Assembly (NCBI RefSeq): GCF_009857885.1
Contig: NZ_WWER01000001.1
Coordinates: forward strand, 806,001 to 870,000
Direction of reading: 5' to 3'
DNA from: Pusillimonas sp. TS35
Lineage (GTDB): Bacteria; Pseudomonadota; Gammaproteobacteria; Burkholderiales; Burkholderiaceae_B
Length of the DNA: 64,000 bases
Under the pieces are notes generated by a model, which ran no database searches, was not told where the DNA came from, and saw only the letters and a program-made list of their open reading frames with translations. This document shows positions 31,822 through 41,605 of the stretch, piece after piece (the first letter of the stretch is position 1; every line of letters starts with the position of its first letter). The translations under genes and the position numbers were made by a program.

Positions 31822-32607
31822 ATGGACAGCACACAATGGGCACATCACGCCGACCTGAGCATTGACGAGCAAGGCATCGCAACCTTGCGCATCGCCAATG
31901 CCGGTACCCTGAACATTCTCGGTACGCCTGTCATCGCCGCGCTCAGGCAGGCGCTGGACGCCATCTCGCAGGATTCCCGGGTGCGCGTCGTCGTGCTGCG
32001 CGGGGACGGCGATAAGGCCTTTGTTGCTGGCGCCGATATCAAGGAGATGGTCAACTTCGACACTGCGTCGGCCACTGCCTTCATCGATGGGCTGCGTCAG
32101 TTGTCGGACGCGGTGCGGGCGCTGAAGGTTCCGGTCATCGCAAGAATACCTGGCTGGTGCCTGGGTGGCGGCCTGGAATTCGCACTCGCTTGCGACCTGC
32201 GCATCGGTTCGGAACAGGCCAAACTGGGTATGCCGGAAGTCAAGGTCGGGATCCCCTCCATCATCCACGCCGCCCTGCTTCCCCGCCTGGTTGGGCAGGC
32301 GCGCGCCAATTGGATGCTGCTGACGGGCGAGATTATCGAGGCGCGCGAGGCGCTGGCCTACGGGCTGCTGGACCGCGTCGTGCCGGCTGATCAGCTCGAT
32401 GCCGAAGTCGCGCGTGTAGCGCAGCTGCTGGCGGGTTTTGGCCCCACAGTGCTCGCGCAGCAGAAGCGCCTGCTGCGCGAATGGGAAGACCAACCGCTGG
32501 AGACCGCCATCCTGAACGGTGTGCGGGAATTCGCTCAGGCCTTCGACACCGGCGAACCGCAGCATTACATGGGCGAGTTCGTGCGCGCAAAGCAGCAGAA
32601 GGCCTGA
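31822..32607 (+). CDS. Enoyl-CoA hydratase/isomerase family protein (second copy)
   Basis: The 261-residue crotonase-fold protein has AFVAGADIKEMVNFD and WCLGGGLEFALACDLRIGS. The conserved glutamate of hydratases is found in LGMPEVKVGIPS. It is closer to a standard enoyl-CoA hydratase than the first copy. The ATG at 31822 follows an AGAAGG site; an in-frame ATG lies 15 bases earlier. It is the last gene of the rightward catabolic operon. Confidence 0.88.
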   Translation: MDSTQWAHHADLSIDEQGIATLRIANAGTLNILGTPVIAALRQALDAISQDSRVRVVVLRGDGDKAFVAGADIKEMVNFDTASATAFIDGLRQLSDAVRALKVPVIARIPGWCLGGGLEFALACDLRIGSEQAKLGMPEVKVGIPSIIHAALLPRLVGQARANWMLLTGEIIEAREALAYGLLDRVVPADQLDAEVARVAQLLAGFGPTVLAQQKRLLREWEDQPLETAILNGVREFAQAFDTGEPQHYMGEFVRAKQQKA

Positions 32608-32801
32608 TCCCGAGCCGAAGCAGCAGCCCTGTCGGTCGTGCCGCGCGCCCGCATCATTAATCATCGGGCGCGCAGGCGGTCGACCGCACTCATGTGAACC
32701 GCCGCAGTGGGGCCGCGCCACGGTCATCTATGCAGGCTGAAAAGCCGTTACGATGTAGTGTACCGGGACGGCCCGGCACGCTACCGGTACGGAGGCCGGC
32801 C

Positions 32802-33716
32802 TTGCATTACGAACTGAAAGACTTGCGCCTGTTCCAAGCGATTGCCGAAGTTGGCAATCTGTCGACGGGCGCGGCGGCCATGCACATGACAGCATCGTCC
32901 GCCAGCTATCGCCTCAAGAACCTCGAGTATGCTGTCGGCAGCCCTGTGTTTCTGCGCACCCCGAAAGGCATGAAGCTTACGCCCGCGGGCGAAGTGCTGG
33001 CCAAACACGCCAGAAAACTGCTTTCAGATGTGGAAACCATGCATAGAGAGCTTGGCGACTATTCCACCCGGCTGCGGGGCAGCGTACGGTTGCTGGCCAA
33101 CAGCAGCTCGCTCAATAGTTTCATCATCCCCAGCCTGGCCCGCTTTCTGGTTTCCAATGCAAGCATCAACGTCGACCTGAAAGAAAAAGAGAGCCCGACG
33201 ATCAGCCAGGCCATCGAAGAAGGCCAGGCCGACATCGGCGTTGGGGCGGGCCTCGAAGAGCGGCCCGGCCTGCGTCGGGAGTTATATGCCATCGACCGTC
33301 TGGTATGCGCCGTCGCGCCCGACCATCCGCTTGCCGGCGCAGTCACGGCATCGTTTGAGCAAATACTTGCGCACGACCTGGTATCGCTGGAGCGCAGCAG
33401 CAGCAATTTTCTGTATCTGAGCAATCAGGCGCGGATTTCCGGTAACCCGATGCGTGTGCGGGTTCATGTGCAGAATTTCAGCGCTGTGTTGTACATGGTG
33501 GAGGCTGGAGTCGGCGCGGCCATTGTGCCTGCCAGCGTGGCGGCATCTGCAACACACCAGGGGCGGATCGCAACGCTGGAGATCATCGACCCCTGGGCGG
33601 CACGCGAGCTGTACCTGGTACATGCCCTGCAACCTGCCCAGCCCGACCTTGTGCGCGAGTTTGCCGCGATCCTACTGAACGACCCCCAGATCGTCGCCGC
33701 GCGTGGCGGCGCCTAG
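32802..33716 (+). CDS. LysR-family transcriptional regulator with TTG start
   Basis: The protein has an N-terminal winged HTH (YELKDLRLFQAIAEVGNLSTGAAA, SSASYRLKNLE) and the periplasmic-binding-like effector domain of LysR proteins. The best start is the TTG at 32802, with GGAGG six bases upstream, giving 304 residues and the HTH at the right distance. An ATG at 32694 would add 36 residues with no family match. The stop codon overlaps that of the convergent receptor gene in CTAG. It probably controls the second half of the catabolic cluster. Confidence 0.85.
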   Translation: MHYELKDLRLFQAIAEVGNLSTGAAAMHMTASSASYRLKNLEYAVGSPVFLRTPKGMKLTPAGEVLAKHARKLLSDVETMHRELGDYSTRLRGSVRLLANSSSLNSFIIPSLARFLVSNASINVDLKEKESPTISQAIEEGQADIGVGAGLEERPGLRRELYAIDRLVCAVAPDHPLAGAVTASFEQILAHDLVSLERSSSNFLYLSNQARISGNPMRVRVHVQNFSAVLYMVEAGVGAAIVPASVAASATHQGRIATLEIIDPWAARELYLVHALQPAQPDLVREFAAILLNDPQIVAARGGA

Positions 33717-35915
33717 AACTCGGCCGATGCCGTAACCATGAGGGAGCGCGGAGAGCTCAGCGAGAACGCGCCCCACTGCGAAACGCCCGACCAGTATCCA
33801 TTGTTGAACGTGTTGTGCAGCGTACCCTGCAAAGTAACGGGCGTACCACTGACACGGGTACGGTAGCGGGCGCCCAGATCCACCCGCGTCCATGCGGGGA
33901 GCAAGGCCGTATTCTGTTGGTTTGCGTATTGGCTGCCGGTATACACCACGCCGCCGATAAGCGTCAGGCCCGCCAACCAGGGGGTATCCCATTCGAGCGC
34001 TGCGCTGGCGCGCCGGTTGGGCGCACCAATGGGACGATTGCCGGCAACACCCAGGCGGCTGGTATGCGTTAGCCTGGCGTCCAGCAGCATCAAGCTAATC
34101 AGCGCACGCAAGCCGTTCGCCGGTTCCCCCTGCAGCGAGAACTCCAGCCCACGGTTGCGCTGTTCGGCAGTGACGCCGAAAACCCCACCGTCTATTTCGC
34201 CGGCGGGACGGATAATCTGGAATGCACTTACCCCGGCGTTGAAGTGTTCACCCTCGAACTTGACGCCCACTTCGTGCTGGCGCGACGTGTACGGTGCAAA
34301 TGTTTCGCCGGCGTTGCTGACGGACAGCGGCGCCACATCGCCCTTGTTCAAACCTTCGATATAGCTGGCATAGACCATGGTGGTGCTGGTGGGGCGAACG
34401 ATCAGACCAACAGACGGGGTGACGGCGCTTTCGCGATAACGGGACGCCAGCGCTCCGGTACCGGTGCTCCAACTTCTTGATGAGATGTGCTGATGGCGCA
34501 GGCCGGTAATGATCCGGATGCGGTCGTCGAACAAGGATAATGTGTCGGACACCGCAAGGCCGCGCAGACGCGTGAGCGCCACGCGCAATACCGAGTTGGG
34601 GCCCTGCAAGTACTGATCAGGGTACTGTACCGGCGCATAGAGATTGGATCGCAGACTGGTGCCGTTACGCATCCCGAATCCGTTTTCGATTTCCAGGGTA
34701 CTGGCTTCCACCGTGACTGCGTGGTCGATGCGGCCGGTGGCAAAACGGGTACGTATACCTGCGTTGGCAGTTTCACGCGTTACTTGGAACACCGCGCTGC
34801 GCGGCGTCGTGGAGAAATCGCCGCGCTCGTTGGACAAGACCATCTGCTGATCGAAGATGCGGTCAACTTCGGAAAAGCCACGCCCCAAATTGGCGAACAG
34901 GGAGGACTGCTCGCCGACGCGGTACTTCAGCCCCAGCAGTACGGATCTGTCTTCAAGGGTGGACCAGCCCCACTTCTGGGTGGGGTTGGCTGAGCCATCT
35001 GGCGCGTCGGGCACCTGCACGCCCGGCGCGACCGAATAGACCCGCGAGGGGGCCTTCCAGTGGTCACGCTGCCAGATGGTATCCAGCGTTGCGCTCAGAC
35101 GCTCCCCCTGGTAGTCCAGCCCCAGTGCGCCAACGGATGTTTTGCGTTGCTGGTTATCGACCCCCGTGGCACCCGCCTGATGACTGCTGTTCAAGCGGAC
35201 ACCCACTTGGCCATCGGCTCCGAAGCGGCGGCCGATATCCAACTCCACCCCGCCCATCGATTCAGAGCTGTAATTGGTCGAAAGACGGGTGAGCGATTCG
35301 GTAGCTGCGCGCTTGGGCACGATGTTGATCACTCCACCCACGCCGCTGTCTGGCAGCATGCCATATAACATGCCTGTGGCGCCCTTGAGCACCTCAATAC
35401 GCTCTACGTAGGGGGTAAGGATGCGGTAATTTGGCGCGATGCCAAAGACGCCGTTGAAGGCCGTTTCTCCAACATTGCCCTCCCCTATTGGAAAGCCGCG
35501 TATCGACAGCGAATCGACCATGCCGCTGGTCTGGCTGATGGCGACCGAGGCATCATACGCGAGCACTTCCGCAACGGTGGTGGCTTGAGTGCTCTCGATG
35601 AAACGGCTGGTGTAGCTGACGAGGTTGAACGGCACATCCATAACATCCTGGGTACCAAGCAGTCCCGCCGCTAGCGGCCAACCCACCTGGCAGTGCGGCC
35701 GGCATCGCTTGCGCATCGCCATGCACGGTAACGCCGGGAAGACGGGAGATTTCAGGGGCTGCCGGTACCTGTGCCACCGCTGCCGGCAAATACAGGCTCG
35801 CAAACGCCACGCCTAAGGCAACTATGGCCCGCGATAATGCAGTCAGGGAAAGAGCTTCTTCGGCTGCGCATGCCCGCACGCGATATCTGTTGATGCAATC
35901 GAAACAACATTTCAT
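33713..35915 (-). pseudogene. TonB-dependent siderophore receptor, frameshifted near the 5' end
   Basis: The main frame (33713 to about 35690) encodes a plug domain (QTSGMVDSLSIRGFPIG, ERIEVLKGATGMLYG) and a beta-barrel ending in TASAEF, as in siderophore receptors. The signal peptide and TonB-box-like start (IVALGVAFASLYLPAAVAQ, then LPGVTVHGD) lie in a different frame that begins at the ATG 35915. The two frames join around 35655-35685, where the second reads GLLGTQDVMDVPFN, a block that normally follows the signal region directly. The total of 2203 bases is one more than a multiple of three. Either the gene is broken or the sequence has an error there. A Fur box lies just upstream. Confidence 0.7.
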
Positions 35916-35976
35916 GATGACGCTGGCCTCTCTGGCGGGCAGCACGCAGCCCGCGCATTAGTTAAAAGCCAAGATC

Positions 35977-35996
35977 ATAAACGAGAATGATTCGCA
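35977..35996 (-). promoter_or_regulatory. Fur box upstream of the siderophore receptor
   Basis: Read on the minus strand, the 20 bases TGCGAATCATTCTCGTTTAT match the usual pattern of iron-responsive Fur sites (GATAATGATwATCATTATC family, with the GAATCATTCTC core). It lies 62 bases before the receptor ATG and directly after the chrA stop codon, so the receptor gene is very likely repressed by Fur when iron is plentiful. Confidence 0.7.
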
Positions 35997-35997
35997 C

Positions 35998-37188
35998 TTA
36001 CAATAAAAGGACGCCAGTTATTGCGCATAAGGCTACAACCAGCAGCGGCGATAGCCTCGCCACGACCAGCAGGCCGAAGGCGGCCAAGGCCACGGCGAAC
36101 TGCAGCCGGCTATGTATTGCGCTGGTCCAGACCGGGTCGTACAGCGCGGCGCCCAGTATGCCGACCACGCTGGCGTTGATGCCCGCCATCGCGCGGCGCA
36201 CAGTGGTGTGCTTGCGTACAGCGTCCCACCAGGGCACAGCGGCAATCACCAGAAGAAAAGCGGGAAGGAAGATAACACCCAGGAACAGTAGCCCACCAAC
36301 CCAGCCATGCAGCGGCCCTTGCCCGACCGCCCCCAGATAAGACGCAAAGGTGAACAACGGCCCCGGTACAGCCTGCGCTGCACCGTAACCCGCAAGAAAA
36401 TCTGTATTGCTAACATACCCGACAGGCACAACGGTATCCTGCAGCAGCGGGAGCACAACGTGCCCACCGCCGAACACGAGTGCGCCCGCGCGATACACGC
36501 CGCTTATCATGGCGGCAACTGGTGAACCGGCTGCGGCAGCCCACAACGGCAGCGCCAGAAGCAAGCCGACAAACAACACCAGGGCCGCCAAGCCCTGGCG
36601 ACGCGTGATGGGATAGCCACCAGGTTGGGCTGCGGTGGGGCTGCTGCCCGCGTCACGCAAACGTGCACCAGCCACCCCACCCAGCACGATGGCGGCGACC
36701 TGCCCCGGTGCGGACGGCACGGCCAGCACCAGCAGAGCGGCGATAATGGCCAGTGCCGCCCTCGGGCGGTCGGGGCAGAGCGATCTGGCCATGCCCCAAA
36801 CCGCCTGGGCGACCACTGCAACGGCTGCTAACTTCAGACCATGAACCACGGGAGACGCGGCCAGGCCTGGAATGCCGGACACCCCATATGCAAAAACAAT
36901 GAGTACCAACGCCGACGGCAGCGTGAACCCCGCCCATGCGGCAAATGCGCCGCGCCAGCCCGCTTGGCGCAGGCCCAGCGCCAGCCCCACCTGACTGCTG
37001 GCCGGCCCAGGCAAAAACTGGCATAACGCCACCAGATCGGCGTATTCGTGTTCATCGAGCCAACGGCGGCGATTGACGAACTCGGCATGAAAATACCCCA
37101 GATGCGCGATGGGCCCGCCAAAAGAGGTCAGGCCTAGCCGGAGAAAAACAAGAAAAACCCGCCATGCGGTTGAGCGTTCGCGCGTCAT
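35998..37188 (-). CDS. chrA: Chromate transporter ChrA
   Basis: ChrA exports chromate from the cytoplasm. The 396-residue protein is the long two-domain type. The first CHR domain has TSFGGPIAHLGYF and LCQFLPGPASSQVGLALG, and the second has LVFGGGHVVLPLL and GYGAAQAVPGPLFTFASY. About twelve hydrophobic segments are spread over the length. The ATG at 37188 is the first start and opens directly into the domain. It lies between an I78 inhibitor gene upstream and the Fur-controlled receptor downstream, and no chrB is next to it. Confidence 0.93.
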   Translation of the reverse strand: MTRERSTAWRVFLVFLRLGLTSFGGPIAHLGYFHAEFVNRRRWLDEHEYADLVALCQFLPGPASSQVGLALGLRQAGWRGAFAAWAGFTLPSALVLIVFAYGVSGIPGLAASPVVHGLKLAAVAVVAQAVWGMARSLCPDRPRAALAIIAALLVLAVPSAPGQVAAIVLGGVAGARLRDAGSSPTAAQPGGYPITRRQGLAALVLFVGLLLALPLWAAAAGSPVAAMISGVYRAGALVFGGGHVVLPLLQDTVVPVGYVSNTDFLAGYGAAQAVPGPLFTFASYLGAVGQGPLHGWVGGLLFLGVIFLPAFLLVIAAVPWWDAVRKHTTVRRAMAGINASVVGILGAALYDPVWTSAIHSRLQFAVALAAFGLLVVARLSPLLVVALCAITGVLLL

Positions 37189-37221
37189 ATGTGCCCGGAG
37201 AATTCGCCGGCCGCCACGCCG

Positions 37222-37509
37222 TCAGCCGCAATAGGCGCGAACCACCACGTCGTAGCTGTCCAGCTGGAGATTGATCCGCCCGGCATTATAGTCGCGCGTG
37301 ATGGCCTGGCCGGGCCGGATCACCCTTACGACACTGGCGCCGCTGAGCTGGCGCGCCTGCTGCTCCAGTTCTGCCGTCATATGACGGCCGGGAATCGGGC
37401 TGATGCGCTGGGCGCTGCACATGCCCGGCGGGCCGGGTGGTTCGGCCGTTGGTACGGTACACGCCGCAAGGCCCGCCAACAGGCTGGACACAGCAAAAAC
37501 ACGAATCAT
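37222..37509 (-). CDS. I78-family peptidase inhibitor lipoprotein
   Basis: This 95-residue protein starts with a lipoprotein signal (VFAVSSLLAGLAACT, lipid on the Cys) and ends with the I78 inhibitor pattern (VVRVIRPGQAITRDYNAGRINLQLD, then VVVRAYCG). The two cysteines of the mature domain (in GMCSAQR and AYCG) likely form a disulfide. I78 proteins block serine proteases such as subtilisin-like enzymes; the periplasmic target is unknown. It lies 34 bases upstream of chrA on the same strand. Confidence 0.75.
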   Translation of the reverse strand: MIRVFAVSSLLAGLAACTVPTAEPPGPPGMCSAQRISPIPGRHMTAELEQQARQLSGASVVRVIRPGQAITRDYNAGRINLQLDSYDVVVRAYCG

Positions 37510-37700
37510 AGCGCCCCCTTCGTCATAGTTGACTTGTTTATACCGTAAATCTACCGTCGCTGTTCTTGATGAAACATTTACAGGAATTTTTCTCCGTCGA
37601 CGCAGTCAAACCCGCGTAGTCGCGTGCCGGCGGCCTGCAGGCATCATCTGTACGCGTGCGCCCACGCAGTCAACAAGACCACATCCACAAACACACAACA

Positions 37701-39647
37701 ATGAACCTGTATCCACTGCTCATTGAAAGCGGCATCTGGCTGCTCAAGGCATATCTACTCACCATGTTTGCCGCTGCGACGACGGTGTTCGCACTGGCGC
37801 GATATACCGTCTGGGGCCGGCAGTTTTGGGTGCTGACCGCATCGTATTTTTCGCCTCGACGCAACTGGCGCCCACTGGCCGCACTGGGGCTGCTGCTATT
37901 GCTGACGCTGGCGGCCGTCCGCCTGCAAGTCTTGTTTTCCAACTGGTACAACAGTATGTATTCGGCGCTGCAGCAACTGGACGCGAAGGCATTCTGGCTC
38001 GCCATGGGCCTGTTCGGCATGCTCGCCCTGGCGCATGTGGTGCGCTCGCTACTCGATTTTTACATGCAGCAGGCATTCACGATTCACTGGCGCGTGTGGC
38101 TCAACGAGCGCCTGCTGGATCGCTGGCTGCAAGGCCAAGCCTATTACCGCACCCAATACCTTGACACCCCGGCCGACAACCCAGACCAGCGCATTCAACA
38201 GGATATCGCCAGTTTTGTGCAAGGCTCGCTCACGCTGTCGTTCGGCGTGATCAATGCGCTGGTCTCCACGATCGCGTTCACGCTCATACTCTGGAACCTG
38301 TCGGGCCCTCTCACGCTGGGCAGCGTCGATATACCGCGCGGTATGGTGTTCCTGGTATTTGGCTATGTATTACTGGCCACCGCCTGCGCGGTCCGCATAG
38401 GCCGGCCGCTGATCGGGCTGAACTTTCTTAACGAACGCTTTAACGCCGATTACCGCTATGCACTGATGCGCCTGCGCGAGTATGCCGAAAGCGTCGCGTT
38501 CTATGGCGGCGAGAAGGTAGAACGCATGCTGCTGAACAATCGCTTCTCTCGAGTGATCGAAAATGCCTGGTCGATTGTGTACCGGTCGCTCAAATTCCTG
38601 GGTTTCAATTTTTCTGTGTCTCAGGCCGCCGTGGTATTCCCCTTCATCATCCAGGCACCGCGCTTCTTCAGCAAGCAGATCAGCCTGGGCGATTTGATGC
38701 AGACGGCGCAGGCGTTCGGGCAGTTGCAAGACAACCTCTCGTTCTTTCGCAACGCCTACGACCAATTCGCCACCTACCGCGCCACGCTGAACCGGCTGAG
38801 CGGATTCTCCGGAGCAGTCGATAACGCAGCCCAACTGCCATCGCCCGCCCTGCAGAATCAGCCGGGCGCGCTGGCCCTGCACAGTGTGACCGTTACCACG
38901 CCCGACGGACATCTACTGCTGGGGAACGCATCGTTGGATCTGGCCAGCACCGGCCCGCTGCTTATCCGCGGGCCCTCAGGCGCGGGCAAGACCACGCTGC
39001 TGCGCGCCATTGCCGGTCTGTGGCCGCACGCGACGGGCCGCATCATCCGGCCCATGCACAGCACGCTGTTTCTTGCCCAGAAGCCCTACCTGCCCCTGGG
39101 CACCCTGCGCAACGCCTTGTATTACCCGCACCCTGTGCCGGGCTCAAGGCCACAGGAGAACACGCCCGCAGCAGACGATGCAGTGGTGGCCACTGCAGCC
39201 AAGGCAATCACGCCCACTCCCCCACTGCCCTTGCCGGACTCAAAAGACACAGACGCAGAGATTGGCGCCGTCCTGGCCGCGGTGCAGCTCTCGCATCTTG
39301 AACCACGGCTGGACGAGGACGCGGACTGGAGCCGCATCCTCTCGCTTGGCGAGCAACAGCGCCTGGCGTTCGGCCGCCTGTTGTTGACACGCCCTGAGCT
39401 TGCATTGCTGGATGAAGCTACGTCAGCTATGGACGAAGGCCTGGAAGATGCCATGTACCGGCTGATAAAAACACATCTTTCGGACACATTGCTGGTTAGT
39501 GTGGGTCACCGCGGCACGTTGGTGCGCCACCACCAAACGCTGTTCACGCTGGCTGGTGATGGGTCAGGCGCATGGACGCTGTCATCGGCCACACCGGCCG
39601 CGCCAGGCACAACGGCAGACCTCGCAACGGCCCTGAAGACCGCCTGA
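37701..39647 (+). CDS. SbmA/BacA-like (YddA-type) ABC protein
   Basis: The 648-residue protein fuses a six-helix SbmA_BacA-like membrane domain (RYTVWGRQFWVLTASYFSP, NSMYSALQQLDAKAFW, FNADYRYALMRLREYAESVAFY) to an ABC ATPase with Walker A GPSGAGKTT, signature LSLGEQQRLAF and Walker B LALLDEATSAMD. E. coli YddA has this layout; relatives move vitamin B12, peptides or fatty acyl-CoA. Between NALYYP and the signature helix there is an extra Pro/Ala-rich insert of about 40 residues (around 487-530). The start at 37701 lacks a clear ribosome site, and the in-frame ATG at 37656 adds only a basic stub. Confidence 0.87.
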   Translation: MNLYPLLIESGIWLLKAYLLTMFAAATTVFALARYTVWGRQFWVLTASYFSPRRNWRPLAALGLLLLLTLAAVRLQVLFSNWYNSMYSALQQLDAKAFWLAMGLFGMLALAHVVRSLLDFYMQQAFTIHWRVWLNERLLDRWLQGQAYYRTQYLDTPADNPDQRIQQDIASFVQGSLTLSFGVINALVSTIAFTLILWNLSGPLTLGSVDIPRGMVFLVFGYVLLATACAVRIGRPLIGLNFLNERFNADYRYALMRLREYAESVAFYGGEKVERMLLNNRFSRVIENAWSIVYRSLKFLGFNFSVSQAAVVFPFIIQAPRFFSKQISLGDLMQTAQAFGQLQDNLSFFRNAYDQFATYRATLNRLSGFSGAVDNAAQLPSPALQNQPGALALHSVTVTTPDGHLLLGNASLDLASTGPLLIRGPSGAGKTTLLRAIAGLWPHATGRIIRPMHSTLFLAQKPYLPLGTLRNALYYPHPVPGSRPQENTPAADDAVVATAAKAITPTPPLPLPDSKDTDAEIGAVLAAVQLSHLEPRLDEDADWSRILSLGEQQRLAFGRLLLTRPELALLDEATSAMDEGLEDAMYRLIKTHLSDTLLVSVGHRGTLVRHHQTLFTLAGDGSGAWTLSSATPAAPGTTADLATALKTA

Positions 39648-39813
39648 AGCTGTTGTACAACGTGGCAGGCGGAGGGGCGCTACGCGGGCCGCATACGCTG
39701 CACGCAAAGGCCAAGTATTCTATGATCGTGCCTGTTGAAACCTGCAACATTGCATCCCCAATCGACAGGCCGCAGGCACTGCCAGCCGGCCCCACCCATT
39801 CACGGAACCCCTA

Positions 39814-40239
39814 ATGAGCCTCTCCCCTTTTCACCTGGCCATTCCCGTCTATGACCTGCCCGCCGCGCGCCGTTTCTACGGCGAGGTGTTTGGCCTTGAA
39901 GAAGGCCGCTCCAGCACGCAGTGGGTGGATTTCAACTTTTACGGCCACCAATTGGTCATCCACGAACACCCCAAGACGGCATCACAGGATCATGCCCATA
40001 CCAATCCGGTAGACGGGCACGAGGTGCCTGTACCGCATTTCGGTATCGTGCTTGAATGGAGCCAGTGGGAAGCGCTGGCGGAACGGCTCAAATCCTTCGA
40101 TACCAAGTTCGTGATCGAGCCGTACATCCGGTTCAGAGGTCAGGTGGGTGAACAGGCCACCATGTTCCTGCTCGACCCCTGTGGCAACGCGCTGGAATTC
40201 AAGGCGTTTAAAGACATGGGGCAGTTGTTCGCCAAATAA
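39814..40239 (+). CDS. VOC-family (glyoxalase-like) protein
   Basis: This 141-residue protein has a vicinal-oxygen-chelate fold: [23 protein letters not shown] at the start, [15 protein letters not shown] in the middle and the closing [17 protein letters not shown]. Possible metal ligands are His8, the mid-chain His and the Glu in LEFK. The family includes dioxygenases, glyoxalases and resistance proteins, so the reaction is open. An ACGGAA sequence precedes the ATG. It stands alone, convergent with the next gene. Confidence 0.85.
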   Translation: MSLSPFHLAIPVYDLPAARRFYGEVFGLEEGRSSTQWVDFNFYGHQLVIHEHPKTASQDHAHTNPVDGHEVPVPHFGIVLEWSQWEALAERLKSFDTKFVIEPYIRFRGQVGEQATMFLLDPCGNALEFKAFKDMGQLFAK

Positions 40240-40362
40240 GCCCAGTTGCATACAACGGTCGCAGGGCCGGCGGCAGGCCGCTGCCCCCGGGGCCCACCCA
40301 CGCAAGGGTGACAGCCGGCGCATGCGGCCATGTAAGCCCCACGTGCAGCACGCCAGCAAACA

Positions 40363-41496
40363 TTACCAGCCATAGAAGCGCGGCCACACCTGGGCGCTGC
40401 CGTCCGCTTGAAGTGCCTGATATTCGGGATACTGGGCGCCGGTGGCGCAGGCATGGTTGGGCAAAATGCGCAGCCGTGTGCCAACCGGAAACTTCTTGGC
40501 GACATCGCTCTGCGTGCCGTCGGCACGCGACAATATCCCGTGCTCCTGGTTGGCGCCGCTAAGCACATAGCCTTCCAGCATACTGCCGTCTTCGGTGCAT
40601 ACCTGGCCATAGCCGAAATCCCGCTTCTGTGCCTGCGTGCCGCGATCACGGCTCATCGCCATCCAGCCAGCATCAACAATGGCCCAGCCCTTTTCCTTCT
40701 GGTGGCCGATCACCGTCGTGAGCACGCTCAGTGCAATCTCGTCGGTCGAACAGACACCGACGTTGTGCATGACCAGATCGAAAAACACATACACGCCGGC
40801 GCGCACCTCAGTCACCCCTTCGAGATGCTCCGCCGTCAATGCCGTGGGTGTAGAGCCGATACTGACACCCGGACACGGCAGGCCGGCCTCGCGCAGGCGC
40901 TGGGCGGCGCGTACCGCACCTGCGCGCTCTTGTTCGGCAATTTCGAGCAAGCCCTCGTGCGTATCGCGCTCGTAGCTTGCGCCGGCGTGTGTCATCACGC
41001 CGCCAATGCGCATGCCACCATCGCGCAGTGCTTGCGCAACCGCCAACAATATCTCGTCGTTCGGCTTGATCCCCGAGCGATGGCCGTCGGTGTCGATCTC
41101 TATCCATACCTCGAACATGACGCTGTGCTCGGCGCCGTATGTGCAGATTGCCTGCGCGGCATCCACGTTGTCCGTAAGCAGCTTGAGCGCGCAGCCGCGC
41201 CGGACCAGCGCGTGCGCCTGTGCAAGTTTGCCCGGCGCCATGCCGACCGCGTAGAAGATATCGTCAATGCCGGCCTCGAAGAACTGTTCAGCTTCTTTAA
41301 GCGTAGACACTGTGATGCCCTGCGCGCCCGCCGCCATTTGTGCCCGCACCACGGGCAGGGATTTGCTGGTTTTGACGTGGGGACGGAAACGCACGCCCAG
41401 CGCATCCATGCGTGCCTGCATGCGGGCGATATTGCGCTGCATGCGCGTCACGTCGACGAGAGCGGAGGGAGTGTTCAGTTGCTGTAGGGAGGTCAT
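40363..41496 (-). CDS. DSD1-family PLP enzyme (D-serine/D-hydroxyaspartate dehydratase-like)
   Basis: The 377-residue protein has an alanine-racemase-type N-terminal barrel with the PLP lysine in RFRPHVKTSKS, and a C-terminal D-serine-dehydratase-like domain. The metal pair near the end is His348-x-Cys350 (PNHACATG). A His-x-Cys pair occurs in the zinc-dependent D-serine and D-threo-3-hydroxyaspartate dehydratases, while the Alcaligenes D-threonine aldolase has His-x-Asp. A dehydratase is therefore favoured over an aldolase, by inference. The ATG at 41496 (MTSLQQLNTPSALVDV) is the likely start. It lies 110 bases downstream of sdaA on the same strand, so both may be read together. Confidence 0.82.
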   Translation of the reverse strand: MTSLQQLNTPSALVDVTRMQRNIARMQARMDALGVRFRPHVKTSKSLPVVRAQMAAGAQGITVSTLKEAEQFFEAGIDDIFYAVGMAPGKLAQAHALVRRGCALKLLTDNVDAAQAICTYGAEHSVMFEVWIEIDTDGHRSGIKPNDEILLAVAQALRDGGMRIGGVMTHAGASYERDTHEGLLEIAEQERAGAVRAAQRLREAGLPCPGVSIGSTPTALTAEHLEGVTEVRAGVYVFFDLVMHNVGVCSTDEIALSVLTTVIGHQKEKGWAIVDAGWMAMSRDRGTQAQKRDFGYGQVCTEDGSMLEGYVLSGANQEHGILSRADGTQSDVAKKFPVGTRLRILPNHACATGAQYPEYQALQADGSAQVWPRFYGW

Positions 41497-41605
41497 GGCG
41501 CAGGCTCGCGGATAAGGTTCACCGCCCTTCTGTGCGGTGACGCGGGCGGACAGCGTTGAGGGCAAGGTTGAAGGCTGGATCGTGAATGGCTGTATGGTAG
41601 CTGAC

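Noticed and set aside
40408-41487. Rightward 359-codon open frame
   Set aside because: It is antisense to the DSD1-family gene, which has clear catalytic residues.
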